From positions 496,001 through 560,000 of the forward strand of contig NZ_JAOWIF010000028.1 of the NCBI RefSeq assembly GCF_030332225.1: 64,000 nucleotides of DNA, in the 5' to 3' direction. The position numbers were made by a program, and so were the translations under genes. This document shows, in pieces, positions 21,804-32,304 of the stretch. The stretch is from Citrobacter sp. Cu233 (lineage in GTDB: Bacteria; Pseudomonadota; Gammaproteobacteria; Enterobacterales; Enterobacteriaceae). How positions within the stretch are numbered: position 1 is the first letter of the stretch; every line of letters starts with the position of its first letter. The notes beneath the pieces are model-generated. The model did not search any database, was not told where the DNA came from, and saw only the letters and a list, made by a program, of their open reading frames with translations.

Positions 21804-22529
21804 TCAGGACATGAAACGCCCCTGCAGACGGTAGCGGGAACCTGGGAAAAGTAGGCGGGCATGAGAGACAATAGAAGACGCCGACCAGGTCTTCCGGCGG
21901 ATCAACAGGCAGGGATCGTGCTCTTTGATATGTAACAGCGCACACTCTTCCGCGCTGGCGCGTACCGCTTCGACAATATGTTCCCCTTCCGTCAAAGGGG
22001 CGATGAGTGACAGGTAAGCATGCGGCGTGGTCTGGCTGTAATCCTGCAACAGATACTCCGGCACAATCTCCGCATTCACGCAGCGATCTTCAATCTGCAC
22101 CGGCAGCTCATTCTCATAGTGCACCATGACGGAGTGAAAAATGGGGGTACCTTCTTTGACGTTTAATGCCGTGGCCTGCTGCGCGTTTGCCCGGGTTCTT
22201 TCCAGCGTCAGGACCTCACATCGATGCTGATGCTGGCGCGCATTAATTTCATCCGCGATGCTGCGAATTTCGAACAGCGCGGACTGACCTTTAGGTTCGG
22301 CGACAAATGTTCCCACCCCTTGCAAACGCACCAGTAATCCTTCATCCGTTAGCTCACGCAGCGCCCGGTTGATCGTCATACGGCTAAAACCATACTGCGC
22401 CACCAGTTCCGCCTCCGATGGGATACGATCGTGAGGTTGCCAGATACCGCTGGAAATCTTCTCACTGATCTCCATTTTGACCTTTTCGTAAAAAGGAGCC
22501 GGAGCAGTTTGGGGGCGGGTTCGGTGCAT
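21804..22529 (-). CDS. hutC: Histidine utilisation repressor HutC (GntR family)
   Basis: A 241-residue GntR/HutC-subfamily regulator. The winged helix occupies about residues 15-80 (YEKVKMEISEKISSGIW, IPSEAELVAQYGFSRMTINRALREL, LVRLQGVGTFVAEPK). The UTRA ligand-binding domain fills the rest and senses urocanate. It is the third gene of hutIGC, so it represses its own operon as well as hutUH. Two CTTGT-type palindromes in front of hutU and hutI are its likely targets. Confidence 0.95.
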   Translation of the reverse strand: MHRTRPQTAPAPFYEKVKMEISEKISSGIWQPHDRIPSEAELVAQYGFSRMTINRALRELTDEGLLVRLQGVGTFVAEPKGQSALFEIRSIADEINARQHQHRCEVLTLERTRANAQQATALNVKEGTPIFHSVMVHYENELPVQIEDRCVNAEIVPEYLLQDYSQTTPHAYLSLIAPLTEGEHIVEAVRASAEECALLHIKEHDPCLLIRRKTWSASSIVSHARLLFPGSRYRLQGRFMS

Positions 22530-22615
22530 TCGTTAGCCTTCCTTAAGCTGAGAATTTTAATAGGTGCAGTTTACAGGTATAACCTGGACCTGATAAGCGC
22601 ATAACCTCAGGCATA

Positions 22616-23557
22616 TCAGTGCCACCAGTGTGCAATTTGCCAACCTAATCGCGCCGCAACGCGCGCCGCCCTGCCATCATCATCAAAACGCGGGTTAAAC
22701 TCAACCATATCCACCGCCTGTAATTTACCGCTGCGACAAAGGGGTTCAATGAGCCCCAACAACGCCGCCAGCGGAACACCCAACGCGGCAGGCGCGGATA
22801 CGGCCGGCATTTCCCACACCGGTAACACGTCAAGATCGATAGTCAGATAGATGACATCCATGTTTGCAACAAATTGCGCCAGCTGCGCCTGCGCCGTATG
22901 ACAGTGCAGATCTTCCACCACAGTAACCCCCAGCCGCTGCGCCTCATCCCACAGCGCCTGGGTATTCGCTGCCCGACTGACGCCCACGCAGGCGTAATGA
23001 AATTCACGCTGCTGTTGCTCACAGAGGTGCGCCAGTTGACGAAACGGCGTACCGGATGTGGGTTGTTCGGCGTAGCGTAGATCCAGGTGCGCATCGAGAT
23101 TAACAATTCCCACTTTGGCCTGCGGGAATGCATCCAACACCCCTGCACCATGAGCAAATGCCGTTTCGTGTCCCCCGCCCAACACGAAGGTACGCATATC
23201 CGCCCGCAGACAACGCTGCACCGCTATGCGCAGCGCCTGCTGAGCACCTTCAAGGTCGGGAGCCTGGGCCACAATGTTTCCCAAATCCACCAACCGTTGA
23301 TGGCCCGCGTGACTGGCTAAATTGGCCAGAGCTTTACGCAGCGCATCGGGCGCACCAGCCGCCCCCATACGCCCCTGATTGCGCTTTACACCTTCATCAC
23401 AGGCAAATCCGAGCAACGCAATCTGCTCTTGGTACATTTCCGGTGTAAATGCCGGGCTAAGCGAAATGGTCTGAAACAGACGCAGCGCATTCGGCGACTC
23501 GGCGCGGTCATCACGCCCCTGCCAGAGCGCAGGAGAAGCGGGTTGCCAGTGAGTCAT
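22616..23557 (-). CDS. hutG: Formimidoylglutamase HutG
   Basis: The 313-residue protein is of the arginase/ureohydrolase superfamily and matches Salmonella HutG in length. Manganese-binding motifs are present: [23 protein letters not shown] and LTIDLDVLP. It hydrolyses N-formimidoyl-glutamate to glutamate and formamide, the last step of the pathway. Its start overlaps the hutI stop by four bases. The 86-base gap to hutC has no terminator. Confidence 0.96.
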   Translation of the reverse strand: MTHWQPASPALWQGRDDRAESPNALRLFQTISLSPAFTPEMYQEQIALLGFACDEGVKRNQGRMGAAGAPDALRKALANLASHAGHQRLVDLGNIVAQAPDLEGAQQALRIAVQRCLRADMRTFVLGGGHETAFAHGAGVLDAFPQAKVGIVNLDAHLDLRYAEQPTSGTPFRQLAHLCEQQQREFHYACVGVSRAANTQALWDEAQRLGVTVVEDLHCHTAQAQLAQFVANMDVIYLTIDLDVLPVWEMPAVSAPAALGVPLAALLGLIEPLCRSGKLQAVDMVEFNPRFDDDGRAARVAARLGWQIAHWWH

Positions 23558-24777
23558 GATGGTTGCCCTCTGAATACGCGTTGATAGATTGGGTTGCGAC
23601 CAGGTTCATAGAGAATTTCGACCGGTAATTGTGCGTCCCACACCACAAAGTCGGCCACAAACCCGGCTTTCAGTTGTCCATGAGTGGCGTGACGACCCAG
23701 CGCGCGGGCAGCATGACGCGTGACCCCTGCCCATGCCTCTTCCGGCGTTAAGCCAAACTGTACACAGGCCATATTCATCGCCCAGTGCAGGCTAATAAAC
23801 GGGCTGGTGCCTGGGTTGTAGTCGGTCGCCACCGCCATCGGAACCTGATACTGACGTAATAACTCAACTGGCGGACGCTGTTTCTCTTTGAGGAAATAAA
23901 AAGCGCCGGGCAATAACACACCAACCGTACCGTTTTGGCTCATCGCCGCTACGCCCGCTTCATCCAGATATTCAATGTGATCGGCTGATAATCCGTGGTA
24001 GCGGCTAACCAGTTGCGTCCCGCCCAGTAATGACAGTTGTTCGACATGGCCTTTAACCGGGATACCCAACGCCTGCGCGGCCTGAAATACGCGTTCGCTC
24101 TGCGCCAGCGTAAAGCCCACGGTTTCACAGAACAGGTCAACGGTTTCAAACAATCCCTGTTCCCACAACTGCGGCAAAATCGTTTCGCAAACCAGCGCAA
24201 TATAGCTATCAGGATCATCGCGATACTGGGTCGGTGTGGCATGTGCAGCTAACAGCGTTGGGCTTATTTCGACGGTGTTTTCTGCCGCCAGCGCAGCCAC
24301 GACGCGTAAAATTTTCTCTTCTGTCGTCAAATCCAGGCCGTAGCCCGATTTGATTTCCAGCAACGTAACGCCTTCTTTGATCAACCGTTCCATTCGCCCC
24401 TGCGCCAGCTGTAAGAGCTGCTCATCGGAGGCGCTGCGCGTCGCCGTAACGGTGGCATTGATCCCTCCCCCCTGAGCACTGATCTGTTGGTATGAAACGC
24501 CGTTTAGCCGCTGTTCCCATTCACCTGCACGATTACCACCAAACACCAGGTGCGTATGGCAATCAATCAGACCCGGCGTAATCAACCGCCCTTGCATATC
24601 AAGGGTATTATCGTGTGTAAGGTATAACGACGACTCAGGCACAATGGCCCGAATCTTACCCTGACGGACGATCAACGCATGGTCATCCACCAGCCCATAC
24701 GAAGTATCACGTTCAGTATCCATGGTCGCCAGGCGGACATTACGCCAGATAACATCATCAGGGAAAAATTGCTGCAT
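23554..24777 (-). CDS. hutI: Imidazolonepropionase HutI
   Basis: ATG 24777 ([20 protein letters not shown]) gives 407 residues, the Salmonella length; another start four codons upstream is less likely. It is an amidohydrolase-superfamily metal enzyme: [15 protein letters not shown] binds the metal, followed by [26 protein letters not shown] and [10 protein letters not shown]. It opens the imidazolone ring to formimidoylglutamate. It is the first gene of hutIGC. Confidence 0.97.
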   Translation of the reverse strand: MQQFFPDDVIWRNVRLATMDTERDTSYGLVDDHALIVRQGKIRAIVPESSLYLTHDNTLDMQGRLITPGLIDCHTHLVFGGNRAGEWEQRLNGVSYQQISAQGGGINATVTATRSASDEQLLQLAQGRMERLIKEGVTLLEIKSGYGLDLTTEEKILRVVAALAAENTVEISPTLLAAHATPTQYRDDPDSYIALVCETILPQLWEQGLFETVDLFCETVGFTLAQSERVFQAAQALGIPVKGHVEQLSLLGGTQLVSRYHGLSADHIEYLDEAGVAAMSQNGTVGVLLPGAFYFLKEKQRPPVELLRQYQVPMAVATDYNPGTSPFISLHWAMNMACVQFGLTPEEAWAGVTRHAARALGRHATHGQLKAGFVADFVVWDAQLPVEILYEPGRNPIYQRVFRGQPS

Positions 24778-24798
24778 TCGACTCACCACTTGTCATAG

Positions 24799-24812
24799 GT
24801 TGTATAGACATT
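24799..24812. promoter_or_regulatory. Second HutC-like operator, upstream of hutI
   Basis: GTTGTATAGACATT agrees with the reverse of the hutU operator (CTTGTATAGACAAG) at 11 of 14 positions and lies 22 bases before hutI. Its weaker symmetry would fit looser repression of hutIGC. Confidence 0.6.
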
Positions 24813-24944
24813 TATTTTGCATCCTGTGGATGTTGTCAACCTGAAGGACCGAAATTGTTATCTAATTGTGATATAAGGACTCTCTACACCCGACATTGCT
24901 GCTATAAAAAACAACTTTTTACCTTTTCGCCTTCCCGTTTCGCT

Positions 24945-24965
24945 CAACTTAGTATAAAAAAGCAG
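24945..24965. other. Bacteriophage lambda attB-like site (unoccupied)
   Basis: The 15-base core TTAGTATAAAAAAGC at 24949-24963 is identical to the lambda attachment core (reverse strand GCTTTTTTATACTAA), and the flanks CAAC...AG differ from the 21-base E. coli attB at one base. As in E. coli it lies just upstream of ybhC. No attL/attR duplicate or phage gene is present. Confidence 0.88.
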
Positions 24966-25001
24966 GCTTCAATGGATAACTTTCAAAGCCCGGAGCAACC
25001 T

Positions 25002-26285
25002 GTGAACATTTCATCAGTTTCCCGTCTGGCGCTGGCAATGGCTTTTGGCGTGACGCTGACAGCCTGTAGCTCTACACCGCCCGATCAAATTCCTTCCGAT
25101 CAGACCGCGCCAGGAACGTCTATGCGCCCGATTCTGTCGGCAAATGAAGCGAAAAATTTTGTCGCTGCACACTATTTTTCTGCCCTGACGCCAAACACTG
25201 CGCCATGGAGTCCTTCCGCGATTTCTCTGCCCGCCCAGCCTGACTTTGTCGTCGGCCCGGCAGGAACTCAAGGCGTTACCCATACCAGTATTCAGGCGGC
25301 AGTGGATGCGGCAATCATAAAACGCACCAATAAGCGTCAGTACATCGCCATCATGCCTGGCGAGTATCAGGGCACAGTCTATATCCCGGCGGCGACAGGA
25401 AGCCTGACGCTCTACGGTATGGGCGAAAAACCGCTTGATGTGAAAATTGGCCAGGCTATTGATGGCGAAATGAGCACCGCAGACTGGCGTCGTACGGTGA
25501 ACCCTGGCGGTAAATATATGCCGGGTAAACCTGCGTGGTATATGTATGATAATTGCCAGAATAAGCGTGGCACAAACATCGGCGTGATGTGTTCTGCGGT
25601 TGTCTGGTCGCAAAACAATGGTCTGCAGTTGCAGAACCTGACCATCGAAAATAACCTCGGTGACAGCGTTGATGCGGGTAACCACCCGGCCGTCGCACTG
25701 CGTACCGATGGCGATAAAGTGCAAATCGACAAGGTCAACATTCTGGGACGTCAGAACACCTTCTTCGTGACCAATAGCGGCGTACAAAACCGTCTGGAAA
25801 ACGATCGTCAGCCGCGTACGCTGGTGACTAACAGCTACATTGAAGGTGATGTGGATATGGTTTCTGGTCGCGGTGCTGTCGTGTTCGATAACACCGATTT
25901 CCGCGTAGTAAACTCCCGCACCCAGCAGGAAGCCTACGTATTTGCGCCAGCAACCCTGTCGAACATTTACTACGGTTTCCTCGCCACCAATAGCCGCTTT
26001 ACCGCAGCAGGCGATGGCGTGGCGCAGTTGGGCCGTTCGCTGGATGTCGATGCTAACACCAATGGTCAGGTTGTTATTCGCGACAGTGTGATCAATGAAG
26101 GCTTTAACATGGCAAAACCCTGGGCTGACAGCGTTATCTCAAAACGTCCGTTTGCAGGGAACACCGGTGCGGAAGATGACAAAGGTGAAATTCAACGTAA
26201 CCTGAATGACACCAACTTTAACCGCATGTGGGAATACAACAACCGTGGTATCGGTAGCAAAGTGGTTGCCGTACCTAAGCAGTAA
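25002..26285 (+). CDS. ybhC: YbhC, outer-membrane lipoprotein of the pectinesterase family
   Basis: The GTG at 25002, eight bases after CGGAG, gives 427 residues, equal to E. coli YbhC. Longer in-frame ATGs at 24855 and 24972 would read through the lambda att site and bury the signal peptide. The lipobox LTAC follows a hydrophobic segment (SVSRLALAMAFGVT). The rest is a right-handed beta-helix with pectin methylesterase motifs (GNHPAVALRTDGD, GRQNTFF, YIEGDVDMVSGRGAVVFDN). E. coli YbhC acts as an acyl-CoA thioesterase rather than on pectin, so the natural substrate is open. Confidence 0.93.
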   Translation: MNISSVSRLALAMAFGVTLTACSSTPPDQIPSDQTAPGTSMRPILSANEAKNFVAAHYFSALTPNTAPWSPSAISLPAQPDFVVGPAGTQGVTHTSIQAAVDAAIIKRTNKRQYIAIMPGEYQGTVYIPAATGSLTLYGMGEKPLDVKIGQAIDGEMSTADWRRTVNPGGKYMPGKPAWYMYDNCQNKRGTNIGVMCSAVVWSQNNGLQLQNLTIENNLGDSVDAGNHPAVALRTDGDKVQIDKVNILGRQNTFFVTNSGVQNRLENDRQPRTLVTNSYIEGDVDMVSGRGAVVFDNTDFRVVNSRTQQEAYVFAPATLSNIYYGFLATNSRFTAAGDGVAQLGRSLDVDANTNGQVVIRDSVINEGFNMAKPWADSVISKRPFAGNTGAEDDKGEIQRNLNDTNFNRMWEYNNRGIGSKVVAVPKQ

Positions 26286-26304
26286 GCGTCATCCCCTTAG
26301 GCAG

Positions 26305-26368
26305 GCCCGGTAAGCGCATGCGCCGACCGGGCAGTGTGCCGGACAGTGGTTTACCTGCCCTGTCCGGC
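26305..26368. repeat. Two hairpins between ybhC and pgl
   Basis: GCCCGG...CCGGGC (26305-26332) and GCCGGACAG...CTGTCCGGC (26338-26368) are two stable inverted repeats between the convergent ybhC and pgl ends. The second resembles half of a REP unit. They probably serve as 3' boundaries. Confidence 0.65.
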
Positions 26369-26387
26369 CTGCAAAACGAAAAACGAA

Positions 26388-27431
<1,044 letters not shown>

Positions 27432-27547
27432 CTAAGGTAGACGCTTTTAACGGTGAATGCTTAATTAAGGCTCAGAATTTTGTCCGACTGCCGACTCGGT
27501 GTACCATGCCAAAAGACACAATTCTCAACCTTAATCTGGAATAACTG

Positions 27548-28366
27548 ATGACCACTCGCGTGATTGCCCTAGATTTAGACGGTACGTTGTTGACCCCGAA
27601 AAAAACCTTGCTGCCCTCCTCTCTCGAAGCGCTCTCACGCGCCAGAGAAGCCGGCTATCAACTTATCATTGTCACGGGCCGCCATCACGTTGCTATTCAT
27701 CCTTTTTATCAGGCACTGGCGCTGGATACACCTGCAATTTGCTGCAATGGCACTTACTTGTATGATTATCAGGCAAAAAAGGTACTGGAATCCGATCCCC
27801 TTCCGGTTAACCAGGCGTTGCAGCTGATCGACATGCTGGAGGCTCATCAGATCCACGGTCTGATGTATGTGGATGACGCGATGCTGTATGAACGCCCGAC
27901 CGGGCATGTCGTGCGTACTGCAAACTGGGCGCAAACTCTGCCGCCGGAACAGCGCCCTACCTTCACTCAGGTTCCGTCTCTGGCACAGGCCGCGCATGAC
28001 GTTAATGCCGTGTGGAAATTTGCCCTGACTGACGAAGATATTCCAAAGCTGCAGCAGTTTGGTAAACATGTTGAACAGCAGTTGGGGCTCGAGTGTGAGT
28101 GGTCCTGGCACGATCAGGTCGACGTGGCCCGCAAAGGCAACAGCAAAGGAAGACGCCTTGCCCAGTGGATTGAAGCGCAAGGCGGGTCAATGGAGAATGT
28201 CATCGCCTTTGGTGACAACTTTAATGATATCAGTATGCTGGAAGCCGCGGGTACCGGTGTGGCGATGGGAAATGCCGATGATGCAGTCAAAGCCCGCGCC
28301 AATATTGTCATTGGCGACAATACCACCGACAGTATCGCCAAATTTATCTATTCTCAGTTGCTGTAA
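27548..28366 (+). CDS. ybhA: YbhA, HAD-family pyridoxal phosphate phosphatase
   Basis: The 272-residue protein equals E. coli YbhA. HAD motifs: catalytic DLDGT with Asp9 and Asp11, motif II TGR, and GDNFNDISMLEAAGTGVAMGNA near the C terminus. A Cof-type (C2B) cap lies between about residues 85 and 185. E. coli YbhA removes phosphate from PLP and other sugar phosphates. Its stop codon abuts the modC stop directly, with no intergenic base. Confidence 0.95.
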   Translation: MTTRVIALDLDGTLLTPKKTLLPSSLEALSRAREAGYQLIIVTGRHHVAIHPFYQALALDTPAICCNGTYLYDYQAKKVLESDPLPVNQALQLIDMLEAHQIHGLMYVDDAMLYERPTGHVVRTANWAQTLPPEQRPTFTQVPSLAQAAHDVNAVWKFALTDEDIPKLQQFGKHVEQQLGLECEWSWHDQVDVARKGNSKGRRLAQWIEAQGGSMENVIAFGDNFNDISMLEAAGTGVAMGNADDAVKARANIVIGDNTTDSIAKFIYSQLL

Positions 28367-29425
28367 TCAGGCGGTAATCGACACGCTCTTAATTTGGGCG
28401 TACAACCACAGGCCAGGCTTGATGCCAAGTTCATCCCTGGCCCATGGGCTGATTCTCGCCCACAGCGTTTTCCCGCCGACCTCAAGCTGTACTTCTACCT
28501 GTCCGTTGTCGTCATAGCATGACGCCACCTTTGCCCGTAGTACGTTACGAATACTGGTCTGCTGCGGCGGTTGTAATACCAGCGAAACATCAGATGCCTG
28601 AATCCGGATACGCAATGCGGTTTGCAGCGGTTTATCCAGCTTATTGACCCACAGATGCTGATCGCCCAGCGCCAGCGCTGTCATCGCATAATGCGGGTGA
28701 TGCTCCAGTACGTTAACTTTCAGTATGCTGCTCTGCTGCTCTTTCGGTAGCCAGGGATGCATCACGCTGCTCCCCCAGACATCCTCCAGTGAGCCAAACG
28801 CTTTCACCTGCCCATTTTCCAACACCATCACTTTATCGGCCAGATGCAAAATCTCATCAAGCGAATGGCTGACATACAACATGGGAATATTAATTTCGCG
28901 CGCCAGCCGCTGCAGATAAGGCAACAACTCACGTTTACGTGGAATGTCCAGCGAGGCTAACGGCTCATCGAGCAGCAACAATTCAGGTGCGGTCAGTAAC
29001 GCGCGACCAATAGCAACACGCTGTTTTTCACCGCCAGAAAGGCCTCCGGGTAGACGGTCGAGCAAAGGCTCAATGCCCAGCAATGCCACCAGCTTATCAA
29101 ACTGCCCGGCCATGCTTTTCGCCATGCCATAACGCAGATTCCCACGCACTTTATAATGCGGGAACAGACGCGCATCCTGAAAAACATAGCCCACCCGGCG
29201 TTTTTCAGGCGTCAGGCAGATACCGTTTTCAACGTCATTCAGTACCCGACCGTTGAGCACAATGCGCCCGGACTGTGGTTGGGTCAGACCACTGATAGCA
29301 TTAATCAGCGACGTTTTTCCCGCGCCAGAGACACCAAAAATAGCGGTAATACCGCTGGCTGGCAGCGTTTCGTTGAGCGTCAGACAGTGGGTTCCCAGCG
29401 TCTGGGAGAAATGAAGTTCCAGCAT
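28367..29425 (-). CDS. modC: Molybdate ABC transporter ATPase ModC
   Basis: At 352 residues it matches E. coli ModC. Walker [10 protein letters not shown] is at residues 31-39, the signature [16 protein letters not shown] near 130, Walker [13 protein letters not shown], and H-loop YVSHSLDE. The C-terminal Mop/TOBE domain (about 290-352) binds molybdate and can modulate transport. It is the third gene of modABC, two bases after modB. Confidence 0.97.
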   Translation of the reverse strand: MLELHFSQTLGTHCLTLNETLPASGITAIFGVSGAGKTSLINAISGLTQPQSGRIVLNGRVLNDVENGICLTPEKRRVGYVFQDARLFPHYKVRGNLRYGMAKSMAGQFDKLVALLGIEPLLDRLPGGLSGGEKQRVAIGRALLTAPELLLLDEPLASLDIPRKRELLPYLQRLAREINIPMLYVSHSLDEILHLADKVMVLENGQVKAFGSLEDVWGSSVMHPWLPKEQQSSILKVNVLEHHPHYAMTALALGDQHLWVNKLDKPLQTALRIRIQASDVSLVLQPPQQTSIRNVLRAKVASCYDDNGQVEVQLEVGGKTLWARISPWARDELGIKPGLWLYAQIKSVSITA

Positions 29426-29427
29426 GA

Positions 29428-30117
29428 TTATCGCCCCGTCCGCTCACGGCTAATTCGCGCCAGCCACTCAGAAATGAGCAGCGAAATCAGCGCCAGCACA
29501 ATAGAAATAATGCATAACCTTGCCGCCGCACTTTCGCCGCCAGGCGTCTGGATGAGAGTGTACATTGCCGAAGGAATGGTGCGCGTTTCGCCCGGGATAT
29601 TAGAAACAAAAGTAATGGTTGCGCCGAATTCACCGAGTGAACGCGCGAACGCCAGCACCGTACCGACAATTATGCCAGGCAGCATCAACGGTAAGGTAAT
29701 GGTCATGAATACGCGCCAGCGCCCGGCCCCCAGCGTGCGGGCGGCCTGCTCCAGCTTGACGTCCACCCCTTCGAGCGCCAGACGTATTGCCCGCACCATA
29801 AGAGGAAAAGACATCACCGCCGCGGCCAGAACCGCGCCACGCCAGCTAAAGGCAAAGGTGATGCCAAACCAGTCGTACAGCCATTCGCCAATAAATCCGC
29901 GCCGCCCCATAGCCACCAGCAGCAGGTACCCCACCACGACGGGAGGCAGTACCAGCGGCAAGTGCAGCACGCTGTCGAGCAACGCTTTGCCCGGGAACTT
30001 ACAGCGTACCAGTAACCAGGCAAAGAAGATCCCAAACGGCAGGCTAAACAACACGGCCAGGGAAGAAACTTTCAGGCTAAGTAAGACAGCCTGCCATTCT
30101 GGATCAGTGAGTATCAT
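29428..30117 (-). CDS. modB: Molybdate ABC transporter permease ModB
   Basis: A 229-residue inner-membrane permease with about five helices. The cytoplasmic EAA loop that contacts ModC is [28 protein letters not shown]. Start and modA stop share one base (TAATG), so translation is coupled. Confidence 0.97.
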   Translation of the reverse strand: MILTDPEWQAVLLSLKVSSLAVLFSLPFGIFFAWLLVRCKFPGKALLDSVLHLPLVLPPVVVGYLLLVAMGRRGFIGEWLYDWFGITFAFSWRGAVLAAAVMSFPLMVRAIRLALEGVDVKLEQAARTLGAGRWRVFMTITLPLMLPGIIVGTVLAFARSLGEFGATITFVSNIPGETRTIPSAMYTLIQTPGGESAAARLCIISIVLALISLLISEWLARISRERTGR

Positions 30118-30890
30118 TACTTGGTCGTAAATCCATAACGTTTGAAGATTTCAGAAGCCTGCGGTCCCTTCAGGTAATCATAGAACGCGCTGACCGTTGC
30201 GTTGGCGTGCCCATCAACAATCGCGATAGGGTATTCCACTTTTTTATGTGAGTCTTCCGGGAAGGTCGCCACAACTTTTACGCCTTTGCTGGCTACGGCA
30301 TCAGAACCATAGACAATACCCAGCGGGGCTTCGTTACGTTCAACCAGCGCCAATGCGCCACGAACATCTTCAGCCGGAGCCAGTTTCGGCGCCAGGGTAT
30401 CCCATGCGCCCAATTTCTGCAGCGCTTCTTTCGCGTAAATACCTGCCGGAACATGTTCCGGGTCACCCACGGCCAGACGCCCGCCGTTCAACAGGCTGGT
30501 CCAGTTGGTTTTGCTGTCGATGGTGAAGTCTTTCTGTGCACTGGCTTTCGGAGCGACAACGACCAGGCTGTTACCGAGCAGCGTTTTGCGCGTTGCGGTA
30601 TCGATAGACTTTTTGTCTACCGCGTAATCCATCCATTTCTGATCGGCTGAAATAAACAGATCGGCGGGTGCGCCTGCTTCAATCTGGCGTGCCAGCGTAG
30701 AAGAAGAGGCAAAAGAGGAGACAACATCAACATTCTTCTCTTTTTTATATTCTGCGGCAATGTCCTGCATCGCGTTCGTTAACGACGCCGCTGCAAACAC
30801 TGTGATTTTACCTTCATCCGCCAGTGCATGTCCGGCAACAGAAAGAGAAAGTGTTGCCCCTGCAAACAAGCGTAACCATGTACGTGCCAT
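30117..30890 (-). CDS. modA: Periplasmic molybdate-binding protein ModA
   Basis: The 257-residue precursor has a signal peptide (MARTWLRLFAGATLSLSVAGHALA, cleavage near residue 24) and the oxyanion-binding fold. FAAASLTNAMQDIA and SSFASSSTLARQIEAGAPADLFISAD are ligand-pocket segments. It delivers molybdate or tungstate to ModBC. A ModE operator sits 18 bases upstream, so expression should fall when molybdate is sufficient. AGGAG precedes the ATG. Confidence 0.97.
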   Translation of the reverse strand: MARTWLRLFAGATLSLSVAGHALADEGKITVFAAASLTNAMQDIAAEYKKEKNVDVVSSFASSSTLARQIEAGAPADLFISADQKWMDYAVDKKSIDTATRKTLLGNSLVVVAPKASAQKDFTIDSKTNWTSLLNGGRLAVGDPEHVPAGIYAKEALQKLGAWDTLAPKLAPAEDVRGALALVERNEAPLGIVYGSDAVASKGVKVVATFPEDSHKKVEYPIAIVDGHANATVSAFYDYLKGPQASEIFKRYGFTTK

Positions 30891-30908
30891 CTGTAACTCC
30901 TTTGAGTT

Positions 30909-30934
30909 TCGTTATGTAGGCGCAAATATAACGA
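30909..30934. promoter_or_regulatory. ModE operator of modABC
   Basis: TCGTTATGTA - six bases - AATATAACGA is an inverted repeat of the ModE type, overlapping the expected modA promoter. It has the same 10-6-10 layout as the site before moaA. Confidence 0.88.
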
Positions 30935-31045
30935 TTAAATCAGGATTTTCCCAGTGGTTATTACTACCAATTAGAGGTTACACAAAGAAAATATCGGCAG
31001 GGAAAGCAGGATCTTGAGGAACTAACGCAGTTGGATAATGAGCAA

Positions 31046-31072
31046 TAAAAAACGCCCGGCTAAGCGGGCGTT
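31046..31072 (-). terminator. Intrinsic terminator after acrZ
   Basis: On the minus strand AACGCCCG-loop-CGGGCGTT is followed by a run of T. It ends the acrZ transcript before the modA promoter. Confidence 0.9.
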
Positions 31073-31079
31073 CGGGGAA

Positions 31080-31250
<171 letters not shown>

Positions 31251-31359
31251 TTAGTTGTATTCTAACCACATAACACAGAAAAGCACTCCCCTTTTGTGCG
31301 GTCGGCTTTGCTCAGGCGCGGTTTTCCGTCACAATACCCTTTTTTGCCAGGAGCTTGTT

Positions 31360-32148
31360 ATGCAGGCCGAAATCCTACTTACACTGAAACTTCAGCAAAA
31401 ACTGTTTGCCGATCCCCGCCGTATTTCTCTGCTTAAGCACATTGCGCTTTCCGGCTCCATCAGTCAGGGCGCGAAGGATGCAGGTATCAGTTATAAAAGC
31501 GCCTGGGACGCGATTAACGAAATGAACCAGCTTAGTGAGCAGACGCTGGTAGAGCGCGCCACCGGTGGCAAAGGGGGCGGCGGTGCAGTGTTAACCCGCT
31601 ACGGCCAACGCCTGATTCAGTTATACGATCTGCTGGCGCAAATTCAGCAAAAAGCCTTCGATGTCCTGAGCGATGACGATGCGGTTCCACTCAATAGCCT
31701 GCTGGCGGCCATCTCCCGCTTCTCGCTGCAAACCAGTGCGCGTAACCAATGGTTTGGCACCATCACCGCACGCGACCACGATCAGGTTCAACAGCATGTT
31801 GACGTCCTGCTGGCCGATGGCGAAACCCGGCTGAAAGTCGCGATTACCGCGCAGAGCGGTGAACGTCTGGGACTTGATGAAGGCAAAGAAGTCTTGATCC
31901 TGTTGAAAGCGCCGTGGGTGGGGATCACCCAGGATGATGCTATCGCTCAGGCCGCCGATAACCAATTGCAAGGCACCATCAGCCATATTGAACGCGGGAG
32001 CGAGCAGTGTGAAGTGTTAATGACCTTACCGGATGGACAAACGCTGTGCGCCACCGTTCCGACTGACGATGCGCTATCACTACAAGAAGGCGCGAATGTC
32101 ACTGCATATTTCAACGCGGACAGAGTGATTATCGCAACGCTGTGCTAA
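31360..32148 (+). CDS. modE: Molybdate-responsive regulator ModE
   Basis: ATG 31360, after CAGGAG, gives 262 residues as in E. coli. An N-terminal winged helix (about 1-110; LKHIALSGSISQGAKDAGISYKSAWDAI) is followed by the SARNQWFGTI motif and two Mop domains that bind molybdate at the dimer interface. It represses modABC and activates moaA. The two palindromes described at modA and moaA are its expected targets. Confidence 0.97.
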   Translation: MQAEILLTLKLQQKLFADPRRISLLKHIALSGSISQGAKDAGISYKSAWDAINEMNQLSEQTLVERATGGKGGGGAVLTRYGQRLIQLYDLLAQIQQKAFDVLSDDDAVPLNSLLAAISRFSLQTSARNQWFGTITARDHDQVQQHVDVLLADGETRLKVAITAQSGERLGLDEGKEVLILLKAPWVGITQDDAIAQAADNQLQGTISHIERGSEQCEVLMTLPDGQTLCATVPTDDALSLQEGANVTAYFNADRVIIATLC

Positions 32149-32164
32149 ATCTTGAAGCCCGCTT

Positions 32165-32233
32165 CGCCTGATGGCGCTGCGCTTATCAGGCTACGTTCAG
32201 GCCGGATAAGGTACCCGCGCCGCCATCCGGCAA
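32165..32233. repeat. REP pair between modE and modF
   Basis: Two REP-like units, GCCTGATGGCGCTGCGCTTATCAGGC-type and GGCCGGATAAGG...CGCCATCCGGC, lie in opposite orientation inside the modE-modF gap, suggesting a BIME that separates expression of the two genes. Confidence 0.8.
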
Positions 32234-32304
32234 CAAACGACATTGACATTCCCGCCCGGACAAAGTATCCCTGTCATTCATCGCTGCAAAAAATGGGATG
32301 CAAA

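Noticed and set aside
24855-25001. N-terminal extension of YbhC
   Set aside because: It would precede the lipoprotein signal and translate the attB site; GTG 25002 has a proper ribosome site and gives the E. coli length.
25014-25787. 257-codon gene opposite ybhC
   Set aside because: It lies wholly antisense to a well-supported gene and the protein resembles no family I know.
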